The position numbers were made by a program, and so were the translations under genes. From positions 1 to 19,020 of the forward strand of contig CANBUA010000062.1 of assembly GCA_947372535.1 (NCBI GenBank): a DNA stretch of 19,020 nt. The letters are read 5' to 3'. Under the pieces are notes generated by a model. The model saw only the letters and a program-made list of their open reading frames with translations, searched no databases and was not told where the DNA came from. Below, in pieces: positions 1-7,997 of the stretch. Positions within the stretch are counted from its first letter, which is position 1. Each line of letters begins with the position of its first letter. The DNA comes from Burkholderiales bacterium. Lineage in GTDB: Bacteria; Pseudomonadota; Gammaproteobacteria; Burkholderiales; Burkholderiaceae.

Positions 1-474
1 TCCACGCTGGGTTTGCGGACCAGCGCGCGCAATCAATTGGTCGGCACGGTGGCCAAGGTGTCCATGGACGAGGTCGAGGCTTTGGTCGAGTTGAGCCTGC
101 CTTGCAGCCAGGAAGCGGGCCCGGCAGATGCGCTGTTCGTGTCGCTGACCACCGAGTCGATCAAGGCCTTGAAGATCGTCAAGGCCATGCAGGCTGTGGC
201 GTTGATCAAGGCGCCATCGATCCGATTGAGCCGGCCTCCGCTCGTGGTTGATTCGATCGAGCGCAACAGCTTGGTGGGCCAAGTAGCGGCCATCCATGCT
301 GGCGCTCGACGCCCTACCAAGGCAGCGGTCACTGAAGTGCAGGTGCGGCTCAAGGGTGGGCAGACCCTGGTGGCCACCTTGCCCGCCGATGAGGTCAAGC
401 GGCTGGCACTCATGGAAGGCGCGGAGGTGCTCGTTCAAGTCAACGAGCAAGCCATCATCCTTGGCGTGGTCTGA
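1..474 (+). CDS. modE: ModE, molybdate-responsive transcriptional regulator, C-terminal part (cut by window edge)
   Basis: The reading frame is open from base 1 to the TGA at 472-474 and has no start inside the window, so only the last 157 residues are present. The opening words TSARNQ followed by LVGTV match the beginning of the C-terminal molybdate-binding region of ModE. Two Mop/TOBE-type repeats are visible: the first starts at SARNQLVGTV (about residue 8) and the second at IERNSLVGQV (about residue 84), ending in a beta-rich tail. In known ModE proteins this di-TOBE region binds molybdate or tungstate and switches the N-terminal winged helix, which lies off the left edge, to repress molybdate uptake genes. 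Stand-alone molbindins have the same repeats, but the SARNQ linker wording and the frame continuing to the edge favour ModE. No mod transport gene is inside the window. The 3' end overlaps the convergent transporter gene by 20 bp. Confidence 0.85.
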   Translation, partial: STLGLRTSARNQLVGTVAKVSMDEVEALVELSLPCSQEAGPADALFVSLTTESIKALKIVKAMQAVALIKAPSIRLSRPPLVVDSIERNSLVGQVAAIHAGARRPTKAAVTEVQVRLKGGQTLVATLPADEVKRLALMEGAEVLVQVNEQAIILGVV

Positions 475-1726
475 TGCTTTGACGGCCTGCCGGCCAGCAT
501 CGCACGGCAAACGCCAGCATCGCCGCCAGTGTTGCCATCAAAGTCACCGCGCTCCAACCCCATTGCGACAGCAAGGCGCTGCCAAGCGCAGCCCCGCTGG
601 CCATGCCCACGAACATGCTGACGAAGAGCACGGCATTGAGGCGGCTGCGCGCATCCGGCTCGATGCCATAGACGATGGTTTGGTGGGCGATCAAGGTGGC
701 CTGCACGCCCAGATCAAAGCCAATGGTGGCCAGGCCCAGCAGCCACAGTTGCGCCGTGGTCGACAGCCATGGGCCCAGGCACATCAAGGCGAACGAAGCC
801 GCCGCCAGCCCCGACCCCAGGCGCGTCACCAGTGCGGGGCCTCGGCGATCAGCCAATCGCCCAGCCAAGGGCGCCGCCAAGGCCCCGACGGCCCCAGCCA
901 AGCCGAACACACCCGCCACGGCGCTGCCTAGGTGGAAAGGCGCGGCATGCAACATGACTGCCAAGGTGGACCAGAAAGCGCTGAAGCCCATCGCCAACAA
1001 AGCCTGTGCCAATGCCGCGCGCCGCAGGGCCTGATGGCGCATCAGCAGATCCAGCAAGGAGCGCAGCAAAGCCCGATAAGGCAGGTTGGTGGTCGGCGAG
1101 AAGCGGGGCAAGCCGCGCCAGGCCGCCACGGCAATGAACGCCACACTGAGTGCCGCTAAGAAGAACATGCTGCGCCAGCCAAAGTGCTCGGCCACGAAAC
1201 CGCTGACCACGCGAGACAAGAGGATGCCCATGAGCAAGCCGGTCATGACCGTGCCCACGACCTGGCCACGTTGCGATTCATGGGTCAGCGCGGCAGCGGC
1301 CGGCACGATATCCTGAGCCAAGGTGGCCGTCAGCCCGATGGCCAGGCTGGCGGCCAGCAACATCCCCAATGACGGCGCCAGGCCGCCAGCCAGCAAGGCC
1401 AGGGTCAGCACCACCGCCTTGATCAGGATGATGCGGCGGCGATCATGTCGGTCGCCCAACGGCGCCAACAGCAGGATGCCCAAGGCGTAGCCCAACTGGG
1501 TGAGTGTGGGCACCAAGCCGATGGCACGGTCGCTGACGCCGATGTCCGTGGCCAACACGCCCAGCATAGGCTGCGTGTAATAGAGCGACGCCACCGCCAA
1601 CCCCGCGCCCGTGGCCAGAAGCAGCACCAGGGCCGGCGATGGCCGTTGGATGGCGCTGGCGGCGGCGGTCAGACCTGCTGGTTGAGCCGCCAGGGCTTGG
1701 TCATGCATTTTTGGGATGGCAGGCAT
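455..1726 (-). CDS. Major facilitator superfamily transporter (NepI/AraJ-like, 12 TM)
   Basis: This 423-residue hydrophobic protein has the spacing of a 12-helix MFS carrier of the inner membrane. After a soluble N-terminal tail of about 30 residues, the first helices contain LYYTQPMLG and TLTQLGYALG. The loop 2-3 signature A follows as GDRHDRRR at about residues 91-98, and a second-half copy reads AGRLADRRGP. This wording is typical of the drug or metabolite exporters grouped as NepI-like/AraJ-like; the substrate cannot be told from sequence. The ATG at 1726 has a GGAAA-type ribosome site just upstream, whereas the internal Met at 1708 has none. The gene is divergent from a LysR regulator about 95 bp away, the usual arrangement for a regulator and its target exporter. 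Its last residues are encoded inside the 3' end of modE on the other strand. Confidence 0.9.
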   Translation of the reverse strand: MPAIPKMHDQALAAQPAGLTAAASAIQRPSPALVLLLATGAGLAVASLYYTQPMLGVLATDIGVSDRAIGLVPTLTQLGYALGILLLAPLGDRHDRRRIILIKAVVLTLALLAGGLAPSLGMLLAASLAIGLTATLAQDIVPAAAALTHESQRGQVVGTVMTGLLMGILLSRVVSGFVAEHFGWRSMFFLAALSVAFIAVAAWRGLPRFSPTTNLPYRALLRSLLDLLMRHQALRRAALAQALLAMGFSAFWSTLAVMLHAAPFHLGSAVAGVFGLAGAVGALAAPLAGRLADRRGPALVTRLGSGLAAASFALMCLGPWLSTTAQLWLLGLATIGFDLGVQATLIAHQTIVYGIEPDARSRLNAVLFVSMFVGMASGAALGSALLSQWGWSAVTLMATLAAMLAFAVRCWPAGRQSIRPRQG

Positions 1727-1822
1727 GTCATTTCCGATGAGTCTTTGCGATGACTGCAGTGTGGGCCCCTAGCATCTGGCACGGTAGTATCGCGGACCGA
1801 AGATTGATTATGCGTGAGGCGT
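1727..1822. promoter_or_regulatory. Divergent control region between MFS exporter and LysR regulator
   Basis: This 96-bp gap separates the start codons of two divergent genes and must hold both promoters if each is transcribed alone. LysR-family proteins normally bind such gaps. No convincing -35/-10 pair or good T-N11-A box stands out. The best partial dyad spans 1770-1786 (TAGCATCTGGCACGGTA), but only 4 of 8 positions are symmetric. The call rests on arrangement, not on a recognised site. Confidence 0.4.
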
Positions 1823-2830
1823 ATGAAAAAACCCATCATTGCTGTGCCAGACAAATCGTCCCTGGCGGGGGATGCGGCATCGCCATCGCCGCCAGCCACT
1901 GGCGACCGCATCGAGTTGATGCAAACCTTCGTGCGCATCGTGGAGGCCGGCAGCCTGTCTGCTGCGGCCACCCAACTGGGCACCACTCAGCCAACGGTCA
2001 GCCGCCGCCTTCAGGCGCTGGAACGCACCATGGGCTTGAGGCTGCTCCAGCGCTCGACGCACACCATGCGCCTGACCATCGATGGCGAGCGGTGTTTCGA
2101 GCGGGCCAAGGAGTTGTTGACCAGCTGGGCTGCTTTCGAATCGGAACTGCGCGGCGCCGGTGAAGAGCCAGCTGGCGTCTTGCGCGTGGTGGCGCCTCAT
2201 GCTTTCGGTCAAGAGCGGCTCATCGCCCCACTGGCCACCTACCTCAAGCGCTATCCGAAGGTGAACATCGAGTGGCTGCTGCACGACGACCGCGCCATCC
2301 AGGACTTCATCGCCCAGGGCATCGATTGCGCCATCCAGGTCGGCGAAGTCACGGACTCGGCGCTGGTGGCCATCAAGCTGGCCGAAGTACCCCGCATCGT
2401 GGTGGCCGCGCCCTCCGTCATCTCAGGCATCCATGCGCCCACGCATGCGAGTGATTTGTCGAGGCTGCCTTGGCTGTCGCTGCAGACCTATTACCGGCAT
2501 GAGGTCCTGCTTCATCACGTGGAGAGCGGCGCCGTCGAGCGCATCGCCATCTCGCCCAGGCTGCGCACCGACAGCTTGTACGCCTTGAAGAGTGCCCTGC
2601 TGCAAGGGCTGGGCGTGGGCATCGGCTCGGGCTGGGTGCTGGCCGAGGACCTGGTTGCCGGGCGCCTGGTCCAGTTGGTGCCGCAATGGCAGGCAGCGCC
2701 CTTGCCCGTCAGCCTGGTCTACCCCTACGCCCGCTTCTACCCGGCGCGGCTGCGTCAATTCGTCGAGGTCATGAAAGCCGAGGCGCCTGTGGCGATTGCG
2801 TCTCATCCCATCCTCATCCTCACGCCATGA
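1823..2830 (+). CDS. LysR-type transcriptional regulator
   Basis: The protein (335 residues from ATG 1823) has a winged helix-turn-helix at about residues 31-90, with the classic wording FVRIVEAGSLSAAATQLG and QPTVSRRLQALE. A two-lobed periplasmic-binding-protein-like effector domain follows from about residue 110 (LRVVAPHAFGQE, then IDCAIQVGEV, then GLGVGIGSGW). The effector domain resembles the CrgA-like subgroup. The N-terminus carries about 30 extra Pro/Ala/Ser-rich residues before the DNA-binding domain. I prefer ATG 1823, with GAGG at 1816-1819, over the in-frame GTG at 1814, which has no ribosome site; a later start at ATG 1918 cannot be excluded. Divergence from the MFS exporter suggests it controls that gene and itself. 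The inducer is unknown. Confidence 0.88.
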   Translation: MKKPIIAVPDKSSLAGDAASPSPPATGDRIELMQTFVRIVEAGSLSAAATQLGTTQPTVSRRLQALERTMGLRLLQRSTHTMRLTIDGERCFERAKELLTSWAAFESELRGAGEEPAGVLRVVAPHAFGQERLIAPLATYLKRYPKVNIEWLLHDDRAIQDFIAQGIDCAIQVGEVTDSALVAIKLAEVPRIVVAAPSVISGIHAPTHASDLSRLPWLSLQTYYRHEVLLHHVESGAVERIAISPRLRTDSLYALKSALLQGLGVGIGSGWVLAEDLVAGRLVQLVPQWQAAPLPVSLVYPYARFYPARLRQFVEVMKAEAPVAIASHPILILTP

Positions 2831-2889
2831 AAAGCGATACTTGGCGCATGTTGCATCGATTGCACCGCCATCCATGACACAGGATTTTC

Positions 2890-3693
2890 ATGAAACTCGC
2901 CACCTGGAACGTCAACTCCCTGTCCGTGCGCCTGCTCCAGTTGCTGGACTGGTTGGCTGCCAACCCAGTCGATGCCCTGGTCCTGCAAGAGACCAAACTC
3001 ACCGACGACAAATTCCCGCACGCCGAGCTGATGACACTGGGCTACCACGCCCAATGGTTTGGCCAAAAAACCTACAACGGCGTGGCCCTGCTCACCCGTG
3101 AGCCCGCCACCGACATCGTCAAGAACATCATCGGTTTCGAGGATGACCAGGCCCGAGTGATCGCCGGCAGCATCCCTCACCCGACCCTGGGCAGCATCCG
3201 CGTGGTCGGTGGTTATTTCCCCAATGGCCAAGCGCCGGGCAGCGACAAGTTCGCCTACAAGATGAACTGGCTCAACGCCCTGCACCGCTGGCTCAAGGAC
3301 GAGCTTAGCCAGCACCCGAACCTCGTGCTCATGGGCGATTTCAACATCGCCCCCACCGACGATGACGTGCACGACCCCGTGCTCTGGAAAGACCAGATCC
3401 ACTGCACGGTCGAGGAGCGCGATCACTTCAAGCAACTGGTCGGTTTGGGCTTGGTCGATGCTTTCCGCCTGTTCGAGCAGCCGCCCAAGCCCTGGAGCTG
3501 GTGGGACTACCGCAACCTGGCCTTCCGCAAGAACCAGGGTCTGCGCATCGACCACATCCTGGTCAGCAAACCGCTCAAGCCCGAAGTAACCGCCTGTGTG
3601 ATCGACAAACTCCCGCGCAAGAACGAGCGGCCCAGCGACCATGCACCCGTGGTGGTGACCTTGTCCGAGCCTGGGGCGGCGGCGTCTTCATAG
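2890..3693 (+). CDS. xth: Exodeoxyribonuclease III (AP endonuclease)
   Basis: This Mg-dependent AP endonuclease and 3'-5' exonuclease cuts abasic sites in base-excision repair. The family catalytic set is complete over 267 residues: N7 in TWNVNSL, E34 in LQETKL, Y109 in GGYFPNG, D150 and N152 in MGDFNIAP, D221 in LRIDHILV, and the D250-H251 pair in RPSDHAPV. Length and positions match Escherichia coli ExoIII closely, so it should be active. ATG 2890 is preceded by AGGA at 2881-2884. It lies 59 bp after the LysR gene on the same strand and ends 16 bp from the stop of the convergent mutY gene. Its neighbours mutY and mutM generate the abasic or nicked products this enzyme processes. Distinction from the plant-type Ape/ExoA group is by the ExoIII-like WWDYR region. 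Confidence 0.95.
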   Translation: MKLATWNVNSLSVRLLQLLDWLAANPVDALVLQETKLTDDKFPHAELMTLGYHAQWFGQKTYNGVALLTREPATDIVKNIIGFEDDQARVIAGSIPHPTLGSIRVVGGYFPNGQAPGSDKFAYKMNWLNALHRWLKDELSQHPNLVLMGDFNIAPTDDDVHDPVLWKDQIHCTVEERDHFKQLVGLGLVDAFRLFEQPPKPWSWWDYRNLAFRKNQGLRIDHILVSKPLKPEVTACVIDKLPRKNERPSDHAPVVVTLSEPGAAASS

Positions 3694-3709
3694 ACGCGCT
3701 GCGCTGATT

Positions 3710-4801
3710 TCAGACGCCGGTCAACCAGCGCTTGAATGGCGTCGGCAGGCCGAACAGGTGCAGGTCCGTCAAAGGCACCCAACGCCCTGCCCCTTCGATG
3801 GGCTCCATGGGCCAGGCCCCCATCAGCGCCTCCTCCGGGCGCGTGCTTAACTCGGCCCGCCGCAAATGCAATCGCCAATCCAGGTGCGTGAGCACATGGT
3901 TGACCGAAGGTTGGATCTCCGAAGGCCCTGCATAAGCGCCTGTCATCAACTCTTCAGAGGCGAACATCGGCAAGGTCCACAGGCTGGCCCAGATGCCCTT
4001 GCCCGGTCGTTGCACCAGCCAGACCGAGCGGTCGTGCTCAAGCCACAGGCACCAGCTTTCCCGGCTGGACCTTTTCAGCTTGCGCGTCTTGACGGGATAG
4101 GCCTCGGGCTGCCCTTCAATGCGAGCCACGCAGGCGGCCTGCCAGGGACACACCAGGCAACTGGGCTTGCGCTGGTTGCACACGGTGGCACCCAGGTCCA
4201 TCAGGCCCTGGGTGTATGCAGGCATGTCGTCGGCGTGTTCAGGCAACAAGGCATCGGCCGCTTGCCACAGGGCTTTTTCATGGCGGGAGACGGCCAGATC
4301 CTCGCCCCAGCCCAGCACCCGAGTCAGCACCCGCTTGACGTTGCCATCCATGATGGCGATGCGCTCGGCAAAACAGAAGGAAGCGATGGCCGCGGCGGTC
4401 GAGCGGCCGATGCCCGGCAGCGTCTCCAGCATGGCGGCGGTGTGCGGAAACTGCCCGCCATGCAGGGCCACCACGGCTTGCGCACAAGCATGCAGGTTGC
4501 GCGCACGGCTGTAGTAACCCAGCCCGGCCCACAGGGTCAGCACATCATCCAGGGGTGCAGCCGCCAGCGCGGCCACGTCCGGGAATCGCGCCAGGAAGCG
4601 GTCGTAATAGCCCAGCACCGTGCTCACCTGGGTCTGCTGCAGCATGATCTCGGACAGCCACACGCGGTAAGGATCACGCGTGTTCTGCCACGGCAGGTGA
4701 TGCCGCCCCTCGCTGCGTTGCCAGGCCACCAGTTGCGGCGCCAGCACGGACGCTTTCGCGCGGGCTGATTGCATCAGCCCCTCTTCGCGCGTCACGGTCA
4801 T
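3710..4801 (-). CDS. mutY: A/G-specific adenine glycosylase MutY
   Basis: MutY removes adenine mispaired with 8-oxoguanine. The catalytic Glu51 lies in SEIMLQQTQV and the helix-hairpin-helix reads LPGIGRSTAAAIA (about 128-140). The catalytic Asp152 is in MDGNVKRVL. The [4Fe-4S] ligands C208, C215, C218 and C224 have the exact C-x6-C-x2-C-x5-C spacing. A C-terminal NUDIX-like 8-oxoG reader domain follows (WLVQRPGKGIWASLW; NHVLTHLDW). At 363 residues it is of normal length. The longest start, ATG 4801, overlaps the upstream GTPase stop as ATGA, implying translational coupling. The internal ATG at 4774 (MQSARAK) has a GAGG site at 4780-4783 and aligns better with the E. coli N-terminus, so it may be the true start. 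It converges on xth. Confidence 0.95.
   Translation of the reverse strand: MTVTREEGLMQSARAKASVLAPQLVAWQRSEGRHHLPWQNTRDPYRVWLSEIMLQQTQVSTVLGYYDRFLARFPDVAALAAAPLDDVLTLWAGLGYYSRARNLHACAQAVVALHGGQFPHTAAMLETLPGIGRSTAAAIASFCFAERIAIMDGNVKRVLTRVLGWGEDLAVSRHEKALWQAADALLPEHADDMPAYTQGLMDLGATVCNQRKPSCLVCPWQAACVARIEGQPEAYPVKTRKLKRSSRESWCLWLEHDRSVWLVQRPGKGIWASLWTLPMFASEELMTGAYAGPSEIQPSVNHVLTHLDWRLHLRRAELSTRPEEALMGAWPMEPIEGAGRWVPLTDLHLFGLPTPFKRWLTGV
4778..4783 (-). promoter_or_regulatory. Ribosome binding site for the internal mutY start
   Basis: On the minus strand GAGGGG sits 3 to 5 bases before ATG 4774. The longer ATG at 4801 has no comparable site and would depend on coupling to the overlapping upstream stop codon. 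This site therefore argues for a MutY about 9 residues shorter. Confidence 0.5.
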
Positions 4802-6969
4802 GGCTGGGTAATCTGCGTCAGCGGATCGAGCCCGGCCGCGCGGCCATCGGCCGCTGCGGGCAAGGCTCGAAAGGTGATTGCGCTGGAGGGCAAGGCCAGC
4901 TGCGCGGTGGCAATCGGCGCCACCATCTCATCCAGATCGGCTGGCAAGAGGATGTCGAGGGCATCGTCCGCATCGTCATCGGCCAAAGGCAGACGCGATG
5001 CGGTCAGCGAGCCGGAAGCCGTGGTGCTCATCGGCGCACCCATGGTCATGGGATCGCTCTCGGCCTGCGCCACGAGCTCATCGACCAGGTGACTCAAGCG
5101 CGTCTGCAACTGCAACACGCGCTCATCTTGCGACTGCACTTCTTGAAGGCGAACATCCAGTTCGTTGGAGGCGGACTGGATGCGGTCCAGCGACTCATAG
5201 CGCTTCTTGAAATTGCGACGGCGTTCGCGCAGCTGGCCATCGACCTGGGCCGATGCCGTCTTGTTCCACAACTCGATGTCGTTGCTCACGGTCTCGAAGA
5301 CCACGCGCAGACGCGAGATCAGCATGCGGCGGAACTGCTCCTGAAAACCCGGTTGCGCCAGCCTGAAAGCCTGGCTCAGGCCCAGGTACTGCACATAGTT
5401 GCGCTCGATCTGATCCAGGTCTTCACGGTACTTGCGCACGTCGATGGCCGGCTCAGTGACCAGGCCAAAGCCGTATTCGGCATTGAGTTTGGTGAACGAG
5501 GCCCCCAGCATGGCGTGGACCTCATCGCTTTGCTGCTGCGCCTGATCGATCAGTGCGCACAAACGAGCACACAGCTCAATGAAGGCCTTGCGCGCGCCCA
5601 GCGGCAGCCAGGAGCCTGCCAACACTTGGGCCAGCACATCGACCTCCTGGCGCAAACGCTCCGAGGACAAGGCACGCAGCGCCTCTTTGAGCATGCGCGA
5701 ATGGATGCTGCGCATGGCGGCCAGGCGGGCCGTGCACTGTTCGAACTCGGTGGCCTCACTCTGGACACGTTGCAACATCAGTTGCACCTTGCCGCTGCTC
5801 TTGCCGCGCAGGCCACGCAACTCCTGCATCTGCTCGGCGTGCAGGCGGCGCATTTCGCCAAAACGGCGACCCATCTGCTGCTGCAAATCGCGCGCGCCCT
5901 CGATGGCGCCTTGCGCCAGGGTCTCGCGGCGACGCGGCAACAAGCCTTCAGACAAGGCCTCTTCAAACGCTTCCAGGCGGCTGTCACGCAGACCCTGCTC
6001 GTCATTGTTCAGCCGTGCGGCCAGAGCCTGGCGAGCCGAGATCGGGAACACATGCTCGGGCGGGATCTCGAGCGTCGAGGCCACGCTGTCGCGCTGTCGC
6101 GTGATGGTGTCTTGGACCTGTTGCGGTGTGCTGAGCGGATCAGCCAGGGTGTCGATCTTGTTGAGCGCCACGAAACGGGCCAGCGCTGGTCCGCTCAGAT
6201 GATCACGCCAGATGCTCAGGTCCGAGCGCGTCACGCCCGTGTCGGCGCCCAAGATGAAAACCGTGGCGTGCGCTTGCGGCAGCAAGCCCAGCGTCAATTC
6301 GGGCTCCGTGCCGATGGCGTTCAGCCCTGGCGTGTCCAGCACCACCAGCCCGCGCTTGAGCAGCGGGTGCGGCAGGTTGATGCGGGCATGGCGCCATTGC
6401 GGCACCTCCACTTGACCATCGGCGGTGAGCGGCGGGTTGTCCTCGGCTCGCTCGTCGTCCCAGAACCCCAAGGCCGCCGCATCTTCCTTGCTCACCAGGC
6501 GGGTGCGCATGACCTCACCCAGCGCAGTGGCCATGCCTTCCGGATTGGTCAGGTCCAGGGCGACATGTGTCCAAGCCGCCGGCATGCGGCGGAACTCGAC
6601 GAGCGAGGCCGGCTCCAGCCGGGTGTGGATGGGCAGCAGCGACAAGCCCACCGGCTCCATCGAGTCGTAGCCCAGCTCGACCGGGCACATGGTGGTGCGC
6701 CCGGCAGAGGCCGGCATCATGCGGCGGCCCTTGTCGGAGAAGAAGATCGCGTTGATCAATTCGGACTTGCCGCGCGAGAACTCGGCCACGAAGGCCACCA
6801 TGAGTTTCTCGCCGGACAAGCGGTAGCGCATGGCCTCGAACCAGGCGGAAGAGCCTTCATCCAGCAGATCGTGCTCCCGCACGAAACGGGCCAGGGCGGC
6901 AAGCCGGGCGTCGGTGGCAGAGCGCCATTGGCCCAAGGCGTCGAGGTGACTGGCAAACGTAGGCATCAT
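4798..6969 (-). CDS. Dynamin-family large GTPase (bacterial dynamin-like protein)
   Basis: This 723-residue protein has an N-terminal GTPase domain. The P-loop reads AEFSRGKS at 62-69 (first position Ala instead of Gly), the G2 threonines are 92-93 in RTTMCPVEL, G3 is DTPG at 212-215, G4 is NKID at 270-273, and a G5-like SA is at 311-312. A long helical, coiled-coil-prone stalk follows (roughly 335-645, many Gln/Glu/Arg). The tail is Ala-rich and acidic, with the run ADDDADDALD. No transmembrane helix is evident, unlike FeoB- or mitofusin-type members. Bacterial dynamin-like proteins remodel membranes on GTP hydrolysis, but the role of this betaproteobacterial branch is not established to my knowledge. 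It lies 88 bp downstream of mutM and overlaps mutY by 4 bp. ATG 6969 is followed by a second ATG; neither has a clear ribosome site. Confidence 0.88.
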   Translation of the reverse strand: MMPTFASHLDALGQWRSATDARLAALARFVREHDLLDEGSSAWFEAMRYRLSGEKLMVAFVAEFSRGKSELINAIFFSDKGRRMMPASAGRTTMCPVELGYDSMEPVGLSLLPIHTRLEPASLVEFRRMPAAWTHVALDLTNPEGMATALGEVMRTRLVSKEDAAALGFWDDERAEDNPPLTADGQVEVPQWRHARINLPHPLLKRGLVVLDTPGLNAIGTEPELTLGLLPQAHATVFILGADTGVTRSDLSIWRDHLSGPALARFVALNKIDTLADPLSTPQQVQDTITRQRDSVASTLEIPPEHVFPISARQALAARLNNDEQGLRDSRLEAFEEALSEGLLPRRRETLAQGAIEGARDLQQQMGRRFGEMRRLHAEQMQELRGLRGKSSGKVQLMLQRVQSEATEFEQCTARLAAMRSIHSRMLKEALRALSSERLRQEVDVLAQVLAGSWLPLGARKAFIELCARLCALIDQAQQQSDEVHAMLGASFTKLNAEYGFGLVTEPAIDVRKYREDLDQIERNYVQYLGLSQAFRLAQPGFQEQFRRMLISRLRVVFETVSNDIELWNKTASAQVDGQLRERRRNFKKRYESLDRIQSASNELDVRLQEVQSQDERVLQLQTRLSHLVDELVAQAESDPMTMGAPMSTTASGSLTASRLPLADDDADDALDILLPADLDEMVAPIATAQLALPSSAITFRALPAAADGRAAGLDPLTQITQP

Positions 6970-7057
6970 CGTGGGGCAATGCTATCGCATGACGGCAGGC
7001 CAGAGACGTTAAATTCCTCCCGCGATTCCCCTTAAAAATGGCACAAAGGGTGACAGT

Positions 7058-7894
7058 TCATCGCCTCTGGCATCGGCGGCAGAAAAAGGTGGAACGCTGA
7101 CCCTGCACCATCCGCTCAATGGGCGTGGTGCAAACGAGGCAGGCCTCGCCGGCCCGGTCATAGACCTTGGTGGCCAGTTGAAAGTGGCCTTGTTGCCCGT
7201 GAGCATTGCGAAAATCCTTCAAGGTCGAACCGCCGGCAGCCACGGCTTCCTGCAAAACCGAGCGCACCTGATCGACCAGGCGAACACATCGCACGGGGCC
7301 TACGCGGTCGGCGGGTGTGGCCGGGTGGATGCCCGCGCGGAACAGCGCCTCGCTGGCGTAGATGTTGCCCACGCCCACCACGATGTCTCCCGCCAGCAAC
7401 GCCTGTTTGATCGACACACGCCGCCCTTGCAGCCCAAGGCGCAGGTGTTCGGCGGTCCAGGCCTCGGTGAGCGGCTCGACGCCCAGGCCCATCAACAGCT
7501 TGGCCACCAGGCCCTGCGACCGGTCATCGCCCCACACCACTGCGCCAAAACGACGGGGATCGTGCAAACGCAGGCAGCCGCGATCAGTCCACAACTCGAA
7601 ATGATCGTGAGGCCCCGCCGCCGTCAACGCAGGCCCGAACGACAAAGAACCCGACATGCCCAGATGGCACAACAAGCCACTCTCGCCGTCGGCCTCACCC
7701 GGCCGGGTCAAGGGCAGCCAGAGGTATTTGCCCCGGCGCTGCGGCGCGCCGATCAACCGCCCGACCAATGAATCAGCCTCGCAGCCCAGGGGCCAACGCA
7801 AGGCTTTACCCACACTAACCCGCTTCACCACGGCCCCGTCGATGACGCCGGCCAAACTCAGTCGGGTCACTTCTACTTCGGGCAATTCAGGCAT
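7058..7894 (-). CDS. mutM: Formamidopyrimidine-DNA glycosylase (Fpg/MutM)
   Basis: This bifunctional glycosylase/AP lyase excises 8-oxoguanine and formamidopyrimidines. The mature N-terminus PELPEVE supplies the catalytic proline and glutamate after Met removal. K56 lies in RRGKYLWL, and the HLGMSGSL and GVGNIYASE signatures are intact. The C-terminal zinc finger uses C252, C255, C272 and C275, with the lesion-contacting Arg267 in GQRSTFFC. At 278 residues the length is normal. ATG 7894 is fixed by the invariant MPELPEVE start; the ribosome site is weak (GGATAAG). The gene is divergent from the TPR-lolB-ispE operon and heads the minus-strand series mutM - dynamin - mutY, so it may be co-transcribed with mutY, its partner in the GO (8-oxoguanine) system. 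Confidence 0.96.
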   Translation of the reverse strand: MPELPEVEVTRLSLAGVIDGAVVKRVSVGKALRWPLGCEADSLVGRLIGAPQRRGKYLWLPLTRPGEADGESGLLCHLGMSGSLSFGPALTAAGPHDHFELWTDRGCLRLHDPRRFGAVVWGDDRSQGLVAKLLMGLGVEPLTEAWTAEHLRLGLQGRRVSIKQALLAGDIVVGVGNIYASEALFRAGIHPATPADRVGPVRCVRLVDQVRSVLQEAVAAGGSTLKDFRNAHGQQGHFQLATKVYDRAGEACLVCTTPIERMVQGQRSTFFCRRCQRR

Positions 7895-7988
7895 GGCTTA
7901 TCCATCGCAGGGAACATATGGCGGCAAATGAGGTCAGACCACGAAATATCCAGGCTTTCAGAGCATGCCTAGAATGCCTGACAAAGTT

Positions 7989-7992
7989 GGAG
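7989..7992 (+). promoter_or_regulatory. Ribosome binding site selecting the TPR-protein start
   Basis: GGAG lies 5 bases before ATG 7998. The in-frame ATG at 7965, which would add 11 residues, has no such site, and the GGAG would then lie inside the coding region. This fixes the start at 7998. A possible -10 box, TAGAAT at 7970-7975, also fits transcription starting downstream of 7965. Confidence 0.75.
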
Positions 7993-7997
7993 TGTCC

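Noticed and set aside
1770..1786. Possible LysR-type dyad in the divergent gap
   Set aside because: Only 4 of 8 positions are symmetric and the T-N11-A spacing does not fit, so it is little better than chance.
3866..4768. 300-codon plus-strand frame opposite mutY
   Set aside because: The mutY frame has all catalytic and cluster residues; the opposite frame is Gln/His/Arg-rich without motifs.
5089..7035. 648-codon open frame on the plus strand opposite the dynamin-like gene
   Set aside because: It mirrors the codon pattern of the real gene on the minus strand; the product is Gln/Arg/His/Ala-rich with no recognisable domain. High-GC genomes often give such antisense frames.
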